Translations under genes and position numbers: made by a program
Shown: in pieces, positions 6,118 through 13,163 of the stretch
How positions within the stretch are numbered: position 1 is the stretch's first letter
Layout: every line of letters begins with the position of its first letter
NCBI GenBank assembly: GCA_964402685.1
Contig: CAYODE010000079.1
Location: 1-16,511 of the forward strand
DNA from: Aestuariivita sp964402685
GTDB lineage: Bacteria; Pseudomonadota; Alphaproteobacteria; Rhodobacterales; Rhodobacteraceae
Direction of reading: 5' to 3'
Length of the DNA stretch: 16,511 bases
The notes under the pieces: model-generated
Databases searched by the model: none
The model's input: the letters and a program-made list of their open reading frames with translations, nothing else
What the model was told of the DNA's origin: nothing

Positions 6118-7815
6118 TCAGGCCAGCAAACGTCGGGCAATCACTTGCGCCTGAATCTCGGCGGCCCCTTCGAAAATGTTCAGGATCCGAGCGTCGCACA
6201 GAACGCGGCTGATCTTGTATTCCAGCGCAAATCCGTTGCCCCCGTGGATCTGAAGACCGTTGTCGGCGCAGGCCCAGGCCACACGTGCGCCGAGCAGTTT
6301 GGCCATCCCGGCCTCGAGGTCACAGCGACGACCTTCGTCTTTTTCGAATGCGCTGAAATAGGTCAGCTGCCGCGCGACCATGATCTCAACTGCCATCATC
6401 GCCAGCTTATTCGCAACGCGAGGGAAGTTGATCAGGGATTTGCCGAATTGCTTGCGGTCCTCGGCATATTGCATCGAGATATCAAGAGCCGATTGCGCAA
6501 CCCCAATCGCACGGGCCGCCGTTTGAATTCGTGCGGACTCAAACGTTTCCATCAGCTGCTTGAAGCCCTTGCCTTCTTCACCGCCAAGAAGGTTTTCACC
6601 TTTAACGTGGAAGTTATCAAATCCCAGCTCGTATTCCTTCATGCCGCGATAGCCGAGCACTTCGATTTCACCGCCGGTCATGCCTTCGGTCGGGAATGGG
6701 GCCTCGTCTGTTCCAGGTGTTTTTTCCGCCAGAAACATCGACAGGCCCTTATAGTCGGTCGTATCAGGATCGGTGCGCGCCAGAAGCGTCATGACGTGGG
6801 TCCGCGCAGCATGCGTGATCCAAGTCTTGTTGCCAGTAATCTTATAATCGCCGTTTTCGTCTTTGGCCGCACGTGTTCGCAGGCTGCCCAGGTCAGAGCC
6901 GGTGTTGGGTTCAGTAAACACCGCAGTTGGCAGTGTTTCTGCGCTGGCCAATTGTGGCAGCCACTTCTGCTTTTGTTCCTCGGTGCCGCCAGCAATGATC
7001 AGTTCGGCCGCGATCTCGGAGCGTGTGCCCAACGAGCCAACGCCGATATACCCGCGAGATAGCTCTTCGGAGACGACGCACATCGATGCTTTCGAGAGGC
7101 CAAATCCGCCGTATTCCTCAGGAATCGTCAGACCAAAGACGCCCATCTCAGCCAGCTCCTCGATGACGTCCATCGGGATCAGTTCGTCCTTGAGGTGCCA
7201 TTCGTGGGCGTATGGTTCCACCTTTTCCTGCGCATAACGCCGGAACTGGTCCCGGATCATCTCAAGCTCATCATCAAGGCCCGATGCACCAAACAGCGCA
7301 TTGGCTTTCTGCTCCTGCATCAACTCGACGAGGCGCAGGCGAGCCGCTTGCGTGTTACCCGACTGGGTCAACGTCATCACTTCTGTTGACATCAGAGCGC
7401 GCATGTCCTCTTGACCCAGGCCCATATCCTGCAGGCGCAGTATCTCGCCCTGGTTCATCTGAATGCCGCCATAGATCTGCCAGAGGTACTCACCAAAGGT
7501 GATCTGATGGATTAGTTGTTCAGTTTCGCCAAACTTACCTTCAGACTGAAGCGCCTCGGCCCATTTCTGCATCTGCCGCAGAGATTCCATATATGTTGCG
7601 AGCCACGCCAGACCGTGAGTTGCGGTTTGCTCTTCCTCGACCCGGGCGCCTGACACGCGGCCGTCAACCGTCACAGCCTCGCGCACGATGGCTTTTGCCG
7701 TTTCAAAGACCTGTTCGACGGGCGCAATTGCCCCGCTGGTGAGAGTCAGCAGATCGGGGAGGATGACCGGTGTGGTCATGCCAATGTCCTGTCCATCATG
7801 GGCCATCTGATTCAT
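6118..7815 (-). CDS. mcd: Acyl-CoA dehydrogenase with long N-terminal extension, probable (2S)-methylsuccinyl-CoA dehydrogenase
   Basis: A 565-residue flavoprotein, about 180 residues longer than ordinary acyl-CoA dehydrogenases. Residues 1-178 form a helical extension (TYMESLRQMQKWAE, FGEYLWQIYGG), and the classical acyl-CoA dehydrogenase fold starts near residue 180. Visible family motifs are VFTEPNTGSDLG (299-310), the KTWITHA strand, and IFEGAAEIQ near the end, with Glu549 as the expected catalytic base. An extension of this kind is characteristic of methylsuccinyl-CoA dehydrogenase, which oxidises (2S)-methylsuccinyl-CoA to mesaconyl-CoA in the ethylmalonyl-CoA pathway of acetate assimilation. 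The assignment rests on length and remembered similarity. Start is the ATG at 7815 with AGGA 7 nt upstream; ATGs at codons 4 and 13 are alternatives. A strong terminator follows. Confidence 0.85.
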   Translation of the reverse strand: MNQMAHDGQDIGMTTPVILPDLLTLTSGAIAPVEQVFETAKAIVREAVTVDGRVSGARVEEEQTATHGLAWLATYMESLRQMQKWAEALQSEGKFGETEQLIHQITFGEYLWQIYGGIQMNQGEILRLQDMGLGQEDMRALMSTEVMTLTQSGNTQAARLRLVELMQEQKANALFGASGLDDELEMIRDQFRRYAQEKVEPYAHEWHLKDELIPMDVIEELAEMGVFGLTIPEEYGGFGLSKASMCVVSEELSRGYIGVGSLGTRSEIAAELIIAGGTEEQKQKWLPQLASAETLPTAVFTEPNTGSDLGSLRTRAAKDENGDYKITGNKTWITHAARTHVMTLLARTDPDTTDYKGLSMFLAEKTPGTDEAPFPTEGMTGGEIEVLGYRGMKEYELGFDNFHVKGENLLGGEEGKGFKQLMETFESARIQTAARAIGVAQSALDISMQYAEDRKQFGKSLINFPRVANKLAMMAVEIMVARQLTYFSAFEKDEGRRCDLEAGMAKLLGARVAWACADNGLQIHGGNGFALEYKISRVLCDARILNIFEGAAEIQAQVIARRLLA

Positions 7816-7874
7816 CCTTTTATCCTGTCCGCACGGTCCTAATCATTTCGCAGGTGCAGCGCAACAAAAATACC

Positions 7875-7894
7875 AACAGCTGCGCCAGCTTGTT
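7875..7894. promoter_or_regulatory. Imperfect dyad in the mcd/TauE-type divergent region
   Basis: AACAGCTG and CAGCTTGTT face each other around CGC, complementary except for one unpaired base. It lies close to the midpoint of the 138-bp gap between the divergent starts, where one regulator could act on both genes. No clear -35/-10 pairs were found nearby. Confidence 0.25.
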
Positions 7895-7953
7895 CGAAAA
7901 TTGCGCGTTGAATTTTTCTGATGCAGCGCTAGCCGGGGGTGTTATGAGGTTGC

Positions 7954-8721
7954 ATGACCTCTCTTTTCCCGTTTCTCAGCCCTGATCAGCTGGTCTTTGC
8001 GTTTAGTATCGCCGTGATTGCCGGTGTGGTCAAAGGTGTCGTCGGTTTTGCGATGCCAATGATACTGGTTTCGGGGCTTAGTACGTTTTTGTCGCCTGAG
8101 CTCGCGCTTGCTGGCCTAATCCTTCCGACACTGGTCACAAACGGCATGCAGGCGCTGCGCAACGGTGTGCACGCAGCCTGGCAATCGATCTACCGATTCC
8201 GTTGGTTCATGGGTATCGGGATGATCTTCCTCATCGCAAGCGCGCAGCTTTTTAGAATTCTGTCCGGGCCGCCGCTATATCTCCTGATTGGTGTACCCGT
8301 AACTGTGTTTGCCGTGCTGCAACTGCGCGGTTGGCAACTTCAGTTGAAGGCACAAAGCCGGCGGGCCGACATTGGTATCGGGACGATTGCTGGCGCAATT
8401 GGTGGTGTGTCAGGAGTTTGGGGGCCGCCCACGGTGGCATATTTGACAGCGATCAACACGCCCAAAGCGGAACAGATGCGGGCACAAGGCGTCATTTACG
8501 GGCTGGGCGCGGTCATCCTGTTGTTCAGTCACATTGGATCAGGTGTCATGACCGCTGAAGTCGCGCCATTCTCTTTGATCCTGATTGTACCGGCGGTTGT
8601 GGGCATGTGGGCAGGGCGCATGATCCAAGACCGCATTGATCAGGGCGCGTTTCGCCGAGTAACGCTGTTGGTTTTGTTGATTGCGGGACTGAATCTTGTC
8701 CGTCGCGGGCTTGGCGCCTGA
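7954..8721 (+). CDS. TauE/SafE-family membrane exporter
   Basis: A 255-residue integral membrane protein with about eight hydrophobic segments arranged as two related halves, the architecture of the TauE/SafE (DUF81) family. The family-typical N-terminal segment FSIAVIAGVVKGVVGFAMP and the second-half counterpart IGTIAGAIGGVSGVWGPPTVAYLTA are both present. Members export sulfite, sulfoacetate or other organic anions, but the substrate cannot be read from this sequence. The ATG at 7954 has GAGG 4 nt before it. The gene is divergent from mcd and ends at a hairpin terminator shared with pckA. Its neighbours do not belong to a taurine or sulfonate operon, so a sulfur role is only a possibility. 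Confidence 0.85.
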   Translation: MTSLFPFLSPDQLVFAFSIAVIAGVVKGVVGFAMPMILVSGLSTFLSPELALAGLILPTLVTNGMQALRNGVHAAWQSIYRFRWFMGIGMIFLIASAQLFRILSGPPLYLLIGVPVTVFAVLQLRGWQLQLKAQSRRADIGIGTIAGAIGGVSGVWGPPTVAYLTAINTPKAEQMRAQGVIYGLGAVILLFSHIGSGVMTAEVAPFSLILIVPAVVGMWAGRMIQDRIDQGAFRRVTLLVLLIAGLNLVRRGLGA

Positions 8722-8727
8722 GTACGC

Positions 8728-8766
8728 AAAAGGCCCCCGTGCAACTGCACGAGGGCCCTGAGTTTT
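8728..8766. terminator. Bidirectional intrinsic terminator between the TauE/SafE gene and pckA
   Basis: Stem arms 8732-8742 and 8747-8757 (GGCCCCCGTGC / GCACGAGGGCC) pair with a single C-A mismatch around a 4-nt loop. On the + strand a TTTT at 8763-8766 follows closely; on the minus strand the AAAA at 8728-8731 becomes a T run directly after the stem. It can therefore stop both convergent transcripts. Confidence 0.8.
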
Positions 8767-8768
8767 GA

Positions 8769-10367
8769 TCAGCCGATTGCTGCGGCTTTTACGTCGTCGT
8801 CGATGTAAGGCACGTATTGTTCGAAATTGTCGGCAAACATCTGCACCAGTTTGGTTGCTTGCGCGTCATACGCGTCTTTGTCGTCCCACGTGCGGCGCGG
8901 ATCTAACAGAAGCTCGGGCACGCCTGGCACATCCTCGGGCACATCAAAGCCGAAATTGGGGTCTTTACGGAACTTTGCGTCCGCAAGCGTCCCGTCCAAG
9001 GCCGCGGTCAGCAAGGCACGCGTCGCCTTGATGGGCATCCGGTTACCGACACCATAGGCGCCGCCAGTCCAGCCGGTGTTGACCAGCCAACAGGTTGCAC
9101 CATGCTGTGCGATCTTTTCGCGAAGAAGGTTGCCATAGACTTCGGGTCGGCGCGGCATAAAGGGCGCACCGAAGCACGTAGAAAACGTTGGCTGCGGTTC
9201 TGTCACGCCGCGCTCGGTTCCAGCCACCTTGGCCGTGAAGCCAGACAAGAAGTGATACATGGCCTGCGCCGGGGTCAGGCGCGCGATGGGCGGCAAAACG
9301 CCAAAGGCGTCGCAGGTCAGCATGATAATGTTTTTGTGATGCCCGCCAAGTGCGGTGGAGGACGCATTAGAGATATACTCCAACGGGTACGCGCAGCGCA
9401 TATTCGCGGTCAGGCTGTCATCTTCGAAATCCAAATCGAAGGTTTCGGGATCGAACACCATGTTTTCGATGATCGTCCCGAATTTCTCGGTCGTGGCAAA
9501 GATCTCGGGTTCGGCTTCCGGGCTGAGCGAGATCGTTTTGGCGTAACAGCCGCCTTCAAAGTTAAACGTACCGCGATCCGACCAACCATGCTCGTCATCA
9601 CCTATCAGAACCCGTTCGGGATCGGCTGATAGGGTTGTCTTGCCCGTTCCAGAGAGACCGAAGAAGACGGCGGTGTCCACCGGGTTGCCGGGGGCGTGGT
9701 TCGCCGAACAGTGCATCGGCATGATGCCTTTTTCGGGCAGCAGATAGTTCAACAGAGTGAAAACGGACTTTTTGTTTTCGCCTGCGTATTCTGTGCCGCC
9801 GATCAAAATGAGCTTCTTGTCAAAGTTCATCGCGATGACGGTTTCTGACCGACAGTCGTGTTTTGCAGGGTCTGCAGCAAAGCTGGGACAGTTAATAACT
9901 GTGAAATCCGAGGTGAACTCGTCCAGTTCCGAACGATCGGGGCGTCGCAACAGGTGACGGATGAACAAGCCGTGCCAGGCCAACTCGGTCACCATGCGCA
10001 CGTTGATCGAATGGGCTGGGTCGGCGCCGCCGATCAAATCCTGCACAAAGTAGTCTCCGCCCTTCATGTGCTCCAACATGTCGGTATACAGCGCGTCAAA
10101 GCCGGCTGGACTCATCTCGGCGTTGTTTTCCCACCAGATGGTATCTGCAACGGTGTCGGTTTTTACGACATGCTTGTCCTTGGGAGAGCGACCGGTGAAT
10201 TTACCTGTGGTCACCAGAAAGGCACCACCTTTCCCCAACGTGCCCTCACCGCGTTTGAGAGCGGTCTCTACCAGAGCCGGCTCCATCAGGTTGTAATAGA
10301 CATTGCCCAGCCCAGTGATGCCCTGATCTTCAAGCTGGAATTGCGGGTTTACCCGTCCGAATGTCAT
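8769..10367 (-). CDS. pckA: Phosphoenolpyruvate carboxykinase (ATP)
   Basis: Catalyses oxaloacetate + ATP to PEP + CO2 + ADP, the entry step of gluconeogenesis from TCA intermediates. The 532-residue protein begins MTFGRVNPQFQLEDQG and shows the kinase-1a P-loop GLSGTGKTT (237-245), the kinase-2/signature GDDEHGW (256-262) and the FNFEGGCYAKT segment. Substrate-binding GKFTGRSPKDKHV is at about residue 55. The frame extends 16 codons upstream to 10415, but the ATG at 10367 matches the family N-terminus and has AGGAG 10 nt before it. It is divergent from chvI across a repeat-rich gap. The association with chvIG and PTS genes, known in rhizobia and relatives, ties PEP production to PEP-dependent signalling. 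Confidence 0.96.
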   Translation of the reverse strand: MTFGRVNPQFQLEDQGITGLGNVYYNLMEPALVETALKRGEGTLGKGGAFLVTTGKFTGRSPKDKHVVKTDTVADTIWWENNAEMSPAGFDALYTDMLEHMKGGDYFVQDLIGGADPAHSINVRMVTELAWHGLFIRHLLRRPDRSELDEFTSDFTVINCPSFAADPAKHDCRSETVIAMNFDKKLILIGGTEYAGENKKSVFTLLNYLLPEKGIMPMHCSANHAPGNPVDTAVFFGLSGTGKTTLSADPERVLIGDDEHGWSDRGTFNFEGGCYAKTISLSPEAEPEIFATTEKFGTIIENMVFDPETFDLDFEDDSLTANMRCAYPLEYISNASSTALGGHHKNIIMLTCDAFGVLPPIARLTPAQAMYHFLSGFTAKVAGTERGVTEPQPTFSTCFGAPFMPRRPEVYGNLLREKIAQHGATCWLVNTGWTGGAYGVGNRMPIKATRALLTAALDGTLADAKFRKDPNFGFDVPEDVPGVPELLLDPRRTWDDKDAYDAQATKLVQMFADNFEQYVPYIDDDVKAAAIG

Positions 10368-10377
10368 ATGCTCGTGT

Positions 10378-10382
10378 CTCCT
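10378..10382 (-). promoter_or_regulatory. Ribosome binding site that decides the pckA start
   Basis: AGGAG on the minus strand, 10 nt upstream of the ATG at 10367, favours that start over the in-frame codon at 10415. Confidence 0.5.
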
Positions 10383-10481
10383 GTGGCCGAGCAGGCTGAA
10401 AAGCGCCCGCGTCAACGCGTGATGTTCTCTCTGACCCAGGTGATGGTATCAGAATTTGGATGCGCGCCGCTCTTAACATGA

Positions 10482-10514
10482 CGGTTTGGGGCATGAACAG
10501 CGCGGTTTGGCGCA
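10482..10514. repeat. Direct repeat CGGTTTGG(G/C)GCA, two copies 21 bp apart
   Basis: Copies start at 10482 and 10503 and agree at 11 of 12 positions. The phase is about two helical turns, as expected for tandem binding of one regulator on one face of the DNA. The second copy runs into the palindrome at 10508-10524. Confidence 0.5.
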
Positions 10515-10524
10515 GTTAGCGCCA
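10508..10524. promoter_or_regulatory. Perfect interrupted palindrome in the pckA/chvI gap
   Basis: TGGCGC (10508-10513) and GCGCCA (10519-10524) are exact complements around AGTTA. It lies about 140 bp before the pckA start and is a candidate operator. Confidence 0.4.
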
Positions 10525-10547
10525 CCAAGTTACGGTTAGCGCAACCA
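10515..10547. repeat. Direct repeat GTTAGCGC(C/A)ACCA, two copies 20 bp apart
   Basis: Copies at 10515-10527 and 10535-10547 agree at 12 of 13 positions. The second is also a short inverted repeat (GGTT and AACC around AGCGC). GTTAGCGC resembles half of the TGTTAGCGCTAACA type of operator used by several LacI-family regulators; that link is an inference. Confidence 0.5.
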
Positions 10548-10716
10548 TCCGCGTAAGCACCGGTTTGTCTGCGTCAATTTCATCAACCAGAAAGAAATTT
10601 GTGGCCCAATCACCACCTATCGGCGCCTGATTCGCAGTTAAGGATTGATTCGGTCACGCAAAAAAGCGATGAATAAAGAAAAAAGCAGGTCAACGAGCAG
10701 CATAAGGGCACATGGA

Positions 10717-11418
10717 ATGTCTAGAATTGCATTGGTGGACGACGACAGGAACATCCTGACGTCGGTGTCGATGACTCTCGAAGCTGAAGGTTTCGAGGTT
10801 GAGACGTATAACGACGGGCAAGCCGCTCTCGATGCGTTTAACAAAAAGCTCCCGGACATGGCTGTCCTGGACATCAAGATGCCGCGTATGGATGGCATGG
10901 ATCTGTTGCAGCGCTTGCGGCAGAAAACGACCATGCCTGTGATCTTCCTCACCTCCAAAGACGATGAGATCGACGAGGTTCTTGGCTTGCGGATGGGGGC
11001 TGATGACTACGTTAAGAAACCCTTCTCCCAGCGGTTATTGGTCGAACGCATTCGCGCGCTTTTGCGCCGCCAGGAAGCAGTAGACGGCGACATCATTGGC
11101 GATACGCCGGAAACCAAAGTTCTGGAGCGCGGGTTTTTGCGTATGGATCCCCTGCGCCACGCCGTTACCTGGAAAGATAAGGATGTGTCGCTGACTGTGA
11201 CCGAGTTCTTGTTGTTGCAGGCGCTGGCACAGCGGCCTGGCTTCGTCAAAAGCCGCGATCAGTTGATGGACGTGGCCTATGACGATCAGGTCTATGTCGA
11301 CGATCGCACAATCGACAGCCACATCAAACGGCTGCGCAAAAAGATGCGCAGTGTCGACGACGAATTCTCGGCCATTGAGACCCTTTACGGGATTGGCTAC
11401 CGGTACAACGAGGAATAG
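10717..11418 (+). CDS. chvI: Response regulator ChvI (OmpR/PhoB type)
   Basis: A 233-residue DNA-binding response regulator, partner of ChvG. The N-terminal receiver domain has the acidic pocket Asp8-Asp9-Asp10, the phosphorylation site Asp52 in MAVLDIKMP, the Thr/Ser switch FLTSKDD and the conserved Lys in DDYVKKPFS. The C-terminal winged-helix domain (from about residue 130) has VTEFLLLQAL and SHIKRLRKKM. The family regulates envelope and acid-stress genes and, in rhizobia, symbiosis. I chose ATG 10717 (MSRIALVDDD) since it fits the family N-terminus and has AAGGG upstream; an in-frame TTG at 10645 would add a basic 24-residue tail with no counterpart. Its stop codon overlaps a possible GTG start of chvG. 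Confidence 0.93.
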   Translation: MSRIALVDDDRNILTSVSMTLEAEGFEVETYNDGQAALDAFNKKLPDMAVLDIKMPRMDGMDLLQRLRQKTTMPVIFLTSKDDEIDEVLGLRMGADDYVKKPFSQRLLVERIRALLRRQEAVDGDIIGDTPETKVLERGFLRMDPLRHAVTWKDKDVSLTVTEFLLLQALAQRPGFVKSRDQLMDVAYDDQVYVDDRTIDSHIKRLRKKMRSVDDEFSAIETLYGIGYRYNEE

Positions 11419-11437
11419 TGCCCAGAACGGGCAAATC

Positions 11438-11445
11438 GGAAAGGA
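11438..11445 (+). promoter_or_regulatory. Ribosome binding site that decides the chvG start
   Basis: GGAAAGGA ends 5 nt before the GTG at 11451. The earlier GTG at 11418, which overlaps the chvI stop, has only GAGGA with a 3-nt spacer. Confidence 0.5.
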
Positions 11446-11450
11446 CGTTT

Positions 11451-13157
11451 GTGCGCGACACAGGCCCCCCTCGGATGGATCGCAACGGTGACGTTGTACT
11501 TGGCGACGACTGGGTCGCGCCAGACAACACCGTCGAGCGTGAGATGCAAAATAACCGCGCCCGGCGCGGTTATTTGTCGTTAAAGGGCTCACCGCTCACA
11601 CGGCGGATCATCACCTTTAATCTGATCGCATTGAACATCCTAGCCGCTGGTATCCTGTACCTGAGTGCGTCGCGTGATGACTTTGTCAGCCAGCGCAGCG
11701 CGACCTTGTTGAGCGACGCGGCGCTCATCTCGGATGTATTTGAAGTCGCGATGCCAACAGGCGCTCCGGTCAACTTGGCAACCGGCGATGGCATCGACGT
11801 GCAGTCGACGTTGGAGGGTCTCACGCTCAAACAAGGGCTTCAGGCCTTCGTATTTGACCCGACTGGGAATGTGATCGGCGGCGTCAAAGGTGGTGGCATG
11901 GGGGCGGACATCGATAGTCTGTTCGAAACTGACCAAGGGCCAACATTTATTGTCGACGGTTTGACCGCGGTTTGGAACCTTGTTGGGTCCATTGTGCCAA
12001 TGGCATCAGACGAACCAGCGCCGCTGGTCGATCAACTGTCCACACTGATTGCGCCCACTTTGGCAACCGGTATTCAGTTGCGCCCGGGTCTTCAAACTGC
12101 AGAAGGCGCCGTGTTTTCAGCAACTAGCCCTATTATGCAGGGGGACACGATTGTTGGCGTTGTAGCGGTCGCAAGCCCTGCCGGAGAAATCGAAGCGATC
12201 ATCCGCGCCGAACGCGAGCGTATGTTACAGATGTTCATCATCGCGACGCTTGTATCGATCGGGTTGAGCCTTGTCTTGGCTTCAACCATCGCGAACCCAC
12301 TTTCCGATCTTGCGGAGGCAGCTGAGTTGGGACGCGATCGCGACGCGCGCAAAATGCGCCACAATCGCATTCGGATCCCAGACCTGACAGCGCGCCCGGA
12401 TGAGATCGGGCGTTTGTCAGGTGCGCTGCGTGGCATGGTTTCCGCGCTCTACAACAGGATTGAGGGCAACGAACAGTTCGCTGCCGATGTTGCGCACGAA
12501 ATCAAGAACCCGCTGGCGTCGCTGCGAAGTGCGGTGGGCACACTACGGATGGTCAAACGTGATGACCAGCGAGAAAAGCTGTTGGACGTCATCGATCATG
12601 ATGTCCGCCGATTGGACCGGTTGGTTAGCGACATTTCGAATGCGTCGCGGCTGGATAGCGAACTGGTCAAGGAAGAAGAAGAAGAGTTCAACCTCTTGCA
12701 GATGCTGGACAATCTGAACCAGTACCTGGGTGAAGACGCACGCACAAAAGGCATCGATTACATCACTGACATGCCTACAGACGCCATCTTGGTGAATGGG
12801 CTCGAAGCGCGGCTCGCACAGGTGTTTGTGAACCTGATCACCAATGCAATCTCCTTCTGCGAAGATGGCGATGCGATCCGCGTGTGGGCGCGTAAGCGTG
12901 AAAACCGCGTTCTTGTGGTCGTCGAGGATACAGGTCCCGGCATCCCCGACCAGGCCCTGACAAAGATCTTCAAGCGGTTCTATTCGCAGCGCCCAGAAGA
13001 GCATTTCGGTAACAACTCCGGTCTGGGTCTGGCGATTTCCAAACAGATTGTCGAAGCACATGGCGGCGTGATCTGGGCAGAGAATATCCGCCCGACCGAG
13101 GCAGACATCACCTCCGAACCGCTGGGTGCCCGCTTTGTCGTGGGTCTCCCCGTGTGA
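11451..13157 (+). CDS. chvG: Sensor histidine kinase ChvG
   Basis: Membrane sensor kinase of the ChvG-ChvI envelope/acid-responsive system. From the GTG at 11451 it has 568 residues: an acidic cytoplasmic N-terminus with VVLGDDW, TM1 at about 52-72, a periplasmic sensor domain to ~255, TM2 at ~257-281, and a HAMP linker. Then come the HisKA motif VAHEIKNPLASL with phospho-acceptor His349 and the HATPase boxes: N (VNLITNAISFC), G1 (DTGPGIP), F (KIFKRFY) and G2 (GLGLAI). An acidic KEEEEEF run lies after the dimerisation helix. GTG 11418 would add 11 residues; ATG 11475 and 11544 are later options. hprK follows after 6 bp. A perfect hairpin lies in the early coding region. Confidence 0.93.
   Translation: MRDTGPPRMDRNGDVVLGDDWVAPDNTVEREMQNNRARRGYLSLKGSPLTRRIITFNLIALNILAAGILYLSASRDDFVSQRSATLLSDAALISDVFEVAMPTGAPVNLATGDGIDVQSTLEGLTLKQGLQAFVFDPTGNVIGGVKGGGMGADIDSLFETDQGPTFIVDGLTAVWNLVGSIVPMASDEPAPLVDQLSTLIAPTLATGIQLRPGLQTAEGAVFSATSPIMQGDTIVGVVAVASPAGEIEAIIRAERERMLQMFIIATLVSIGLSLVLASTIANPLSDLAEAAELGRDRDARKMRHNRIRIPDLTARPDEIGRLSGALRGMVSALYNRIEGNEQFAADVAHEIKNPLASLRSAVGTLRMVKRDDQREKLLDVIDHDVRRLDRLVSDISNASRLDSELVKEEEEEFNLLQMLDNLNQYLGEDARTKGIDYITDMPTDAILVNGLEARLAQVFVNLITNAISFCEDGDAIRVWARKRENRVLVVVEDTGPGIPDQALTKIFKRFYSQRPEEHFGNNSGLGLAISKQIVEAHGGVIWAENIRPTEADITSEPLGARFVVGLPV
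11549..11575. other. Perfect 12-bp hairpin inside the 5' coding region of chvG
   Basis: Arms AAATAACCGCGC (11549-11560) and GCGCGGTTATTT (11564-11575) are exact complements with the 3-nt loop CCG. A GC core flanked by an A/T-rich outer stem resembles an intrinsic terminator in either direction. It covers codons for QNNRARRGYL, shortly before TM1. Confidence 0.6.
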
Positions 13158-13163
13158 TCGGGT

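Larger units (their letters stand above)
10368..10716. other. Divergent intergenic region pckA / chvI
   Basis: This 349-bp stretch is the longest gene-free region in the window. It holds the repeats listed separately between 10482 and 10547, a further CGGTTT at 10561-10566, and an A-rich leader before chvI (10659-10686). No promoter could be assigned with confidence on either strand. The frame of chvI is open back to a TTG at 10645, but that stretch encodes a Lys/Arg/Ser-rich tail unlike response regulators and is taken as untranslated leader. Confidence 0.6.

Noticed and set aside
6145..7062. Long open frame (305 codons) on the + strand opposite mcd
   Set aside because: It mirrors the codon pattern of mcd, shows no family motif, and lies wholly inside a well-supported gene.
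10368..10415. Extension of pckA to an ATG at 10415
   Set aside because: The extra 16 residues are not part of the PckA family N-terminus, and a ribosome site precedes ATG 10367.
9858..10481. Open frame of 207 codons opposite the 5' part of pckA
   Set aside because: No recognisable motifs, antisense to a certain gene; explained as a codon-bias shadow.
10645..10716. Extension of chvI from a TTG at 10645
   Set aside because: It would add a Lys/Arg/Ser-rich tail before a receiver domain that normally starts within a few residues of the N-terminus.
12669..12687. GAA trinucleotide repeat in chvG
   Set aside because: Encodes an acidic KEEEEEF stretch in the kinase; only about four units and probably conserved in the family, so not treated as an unstable repeat.
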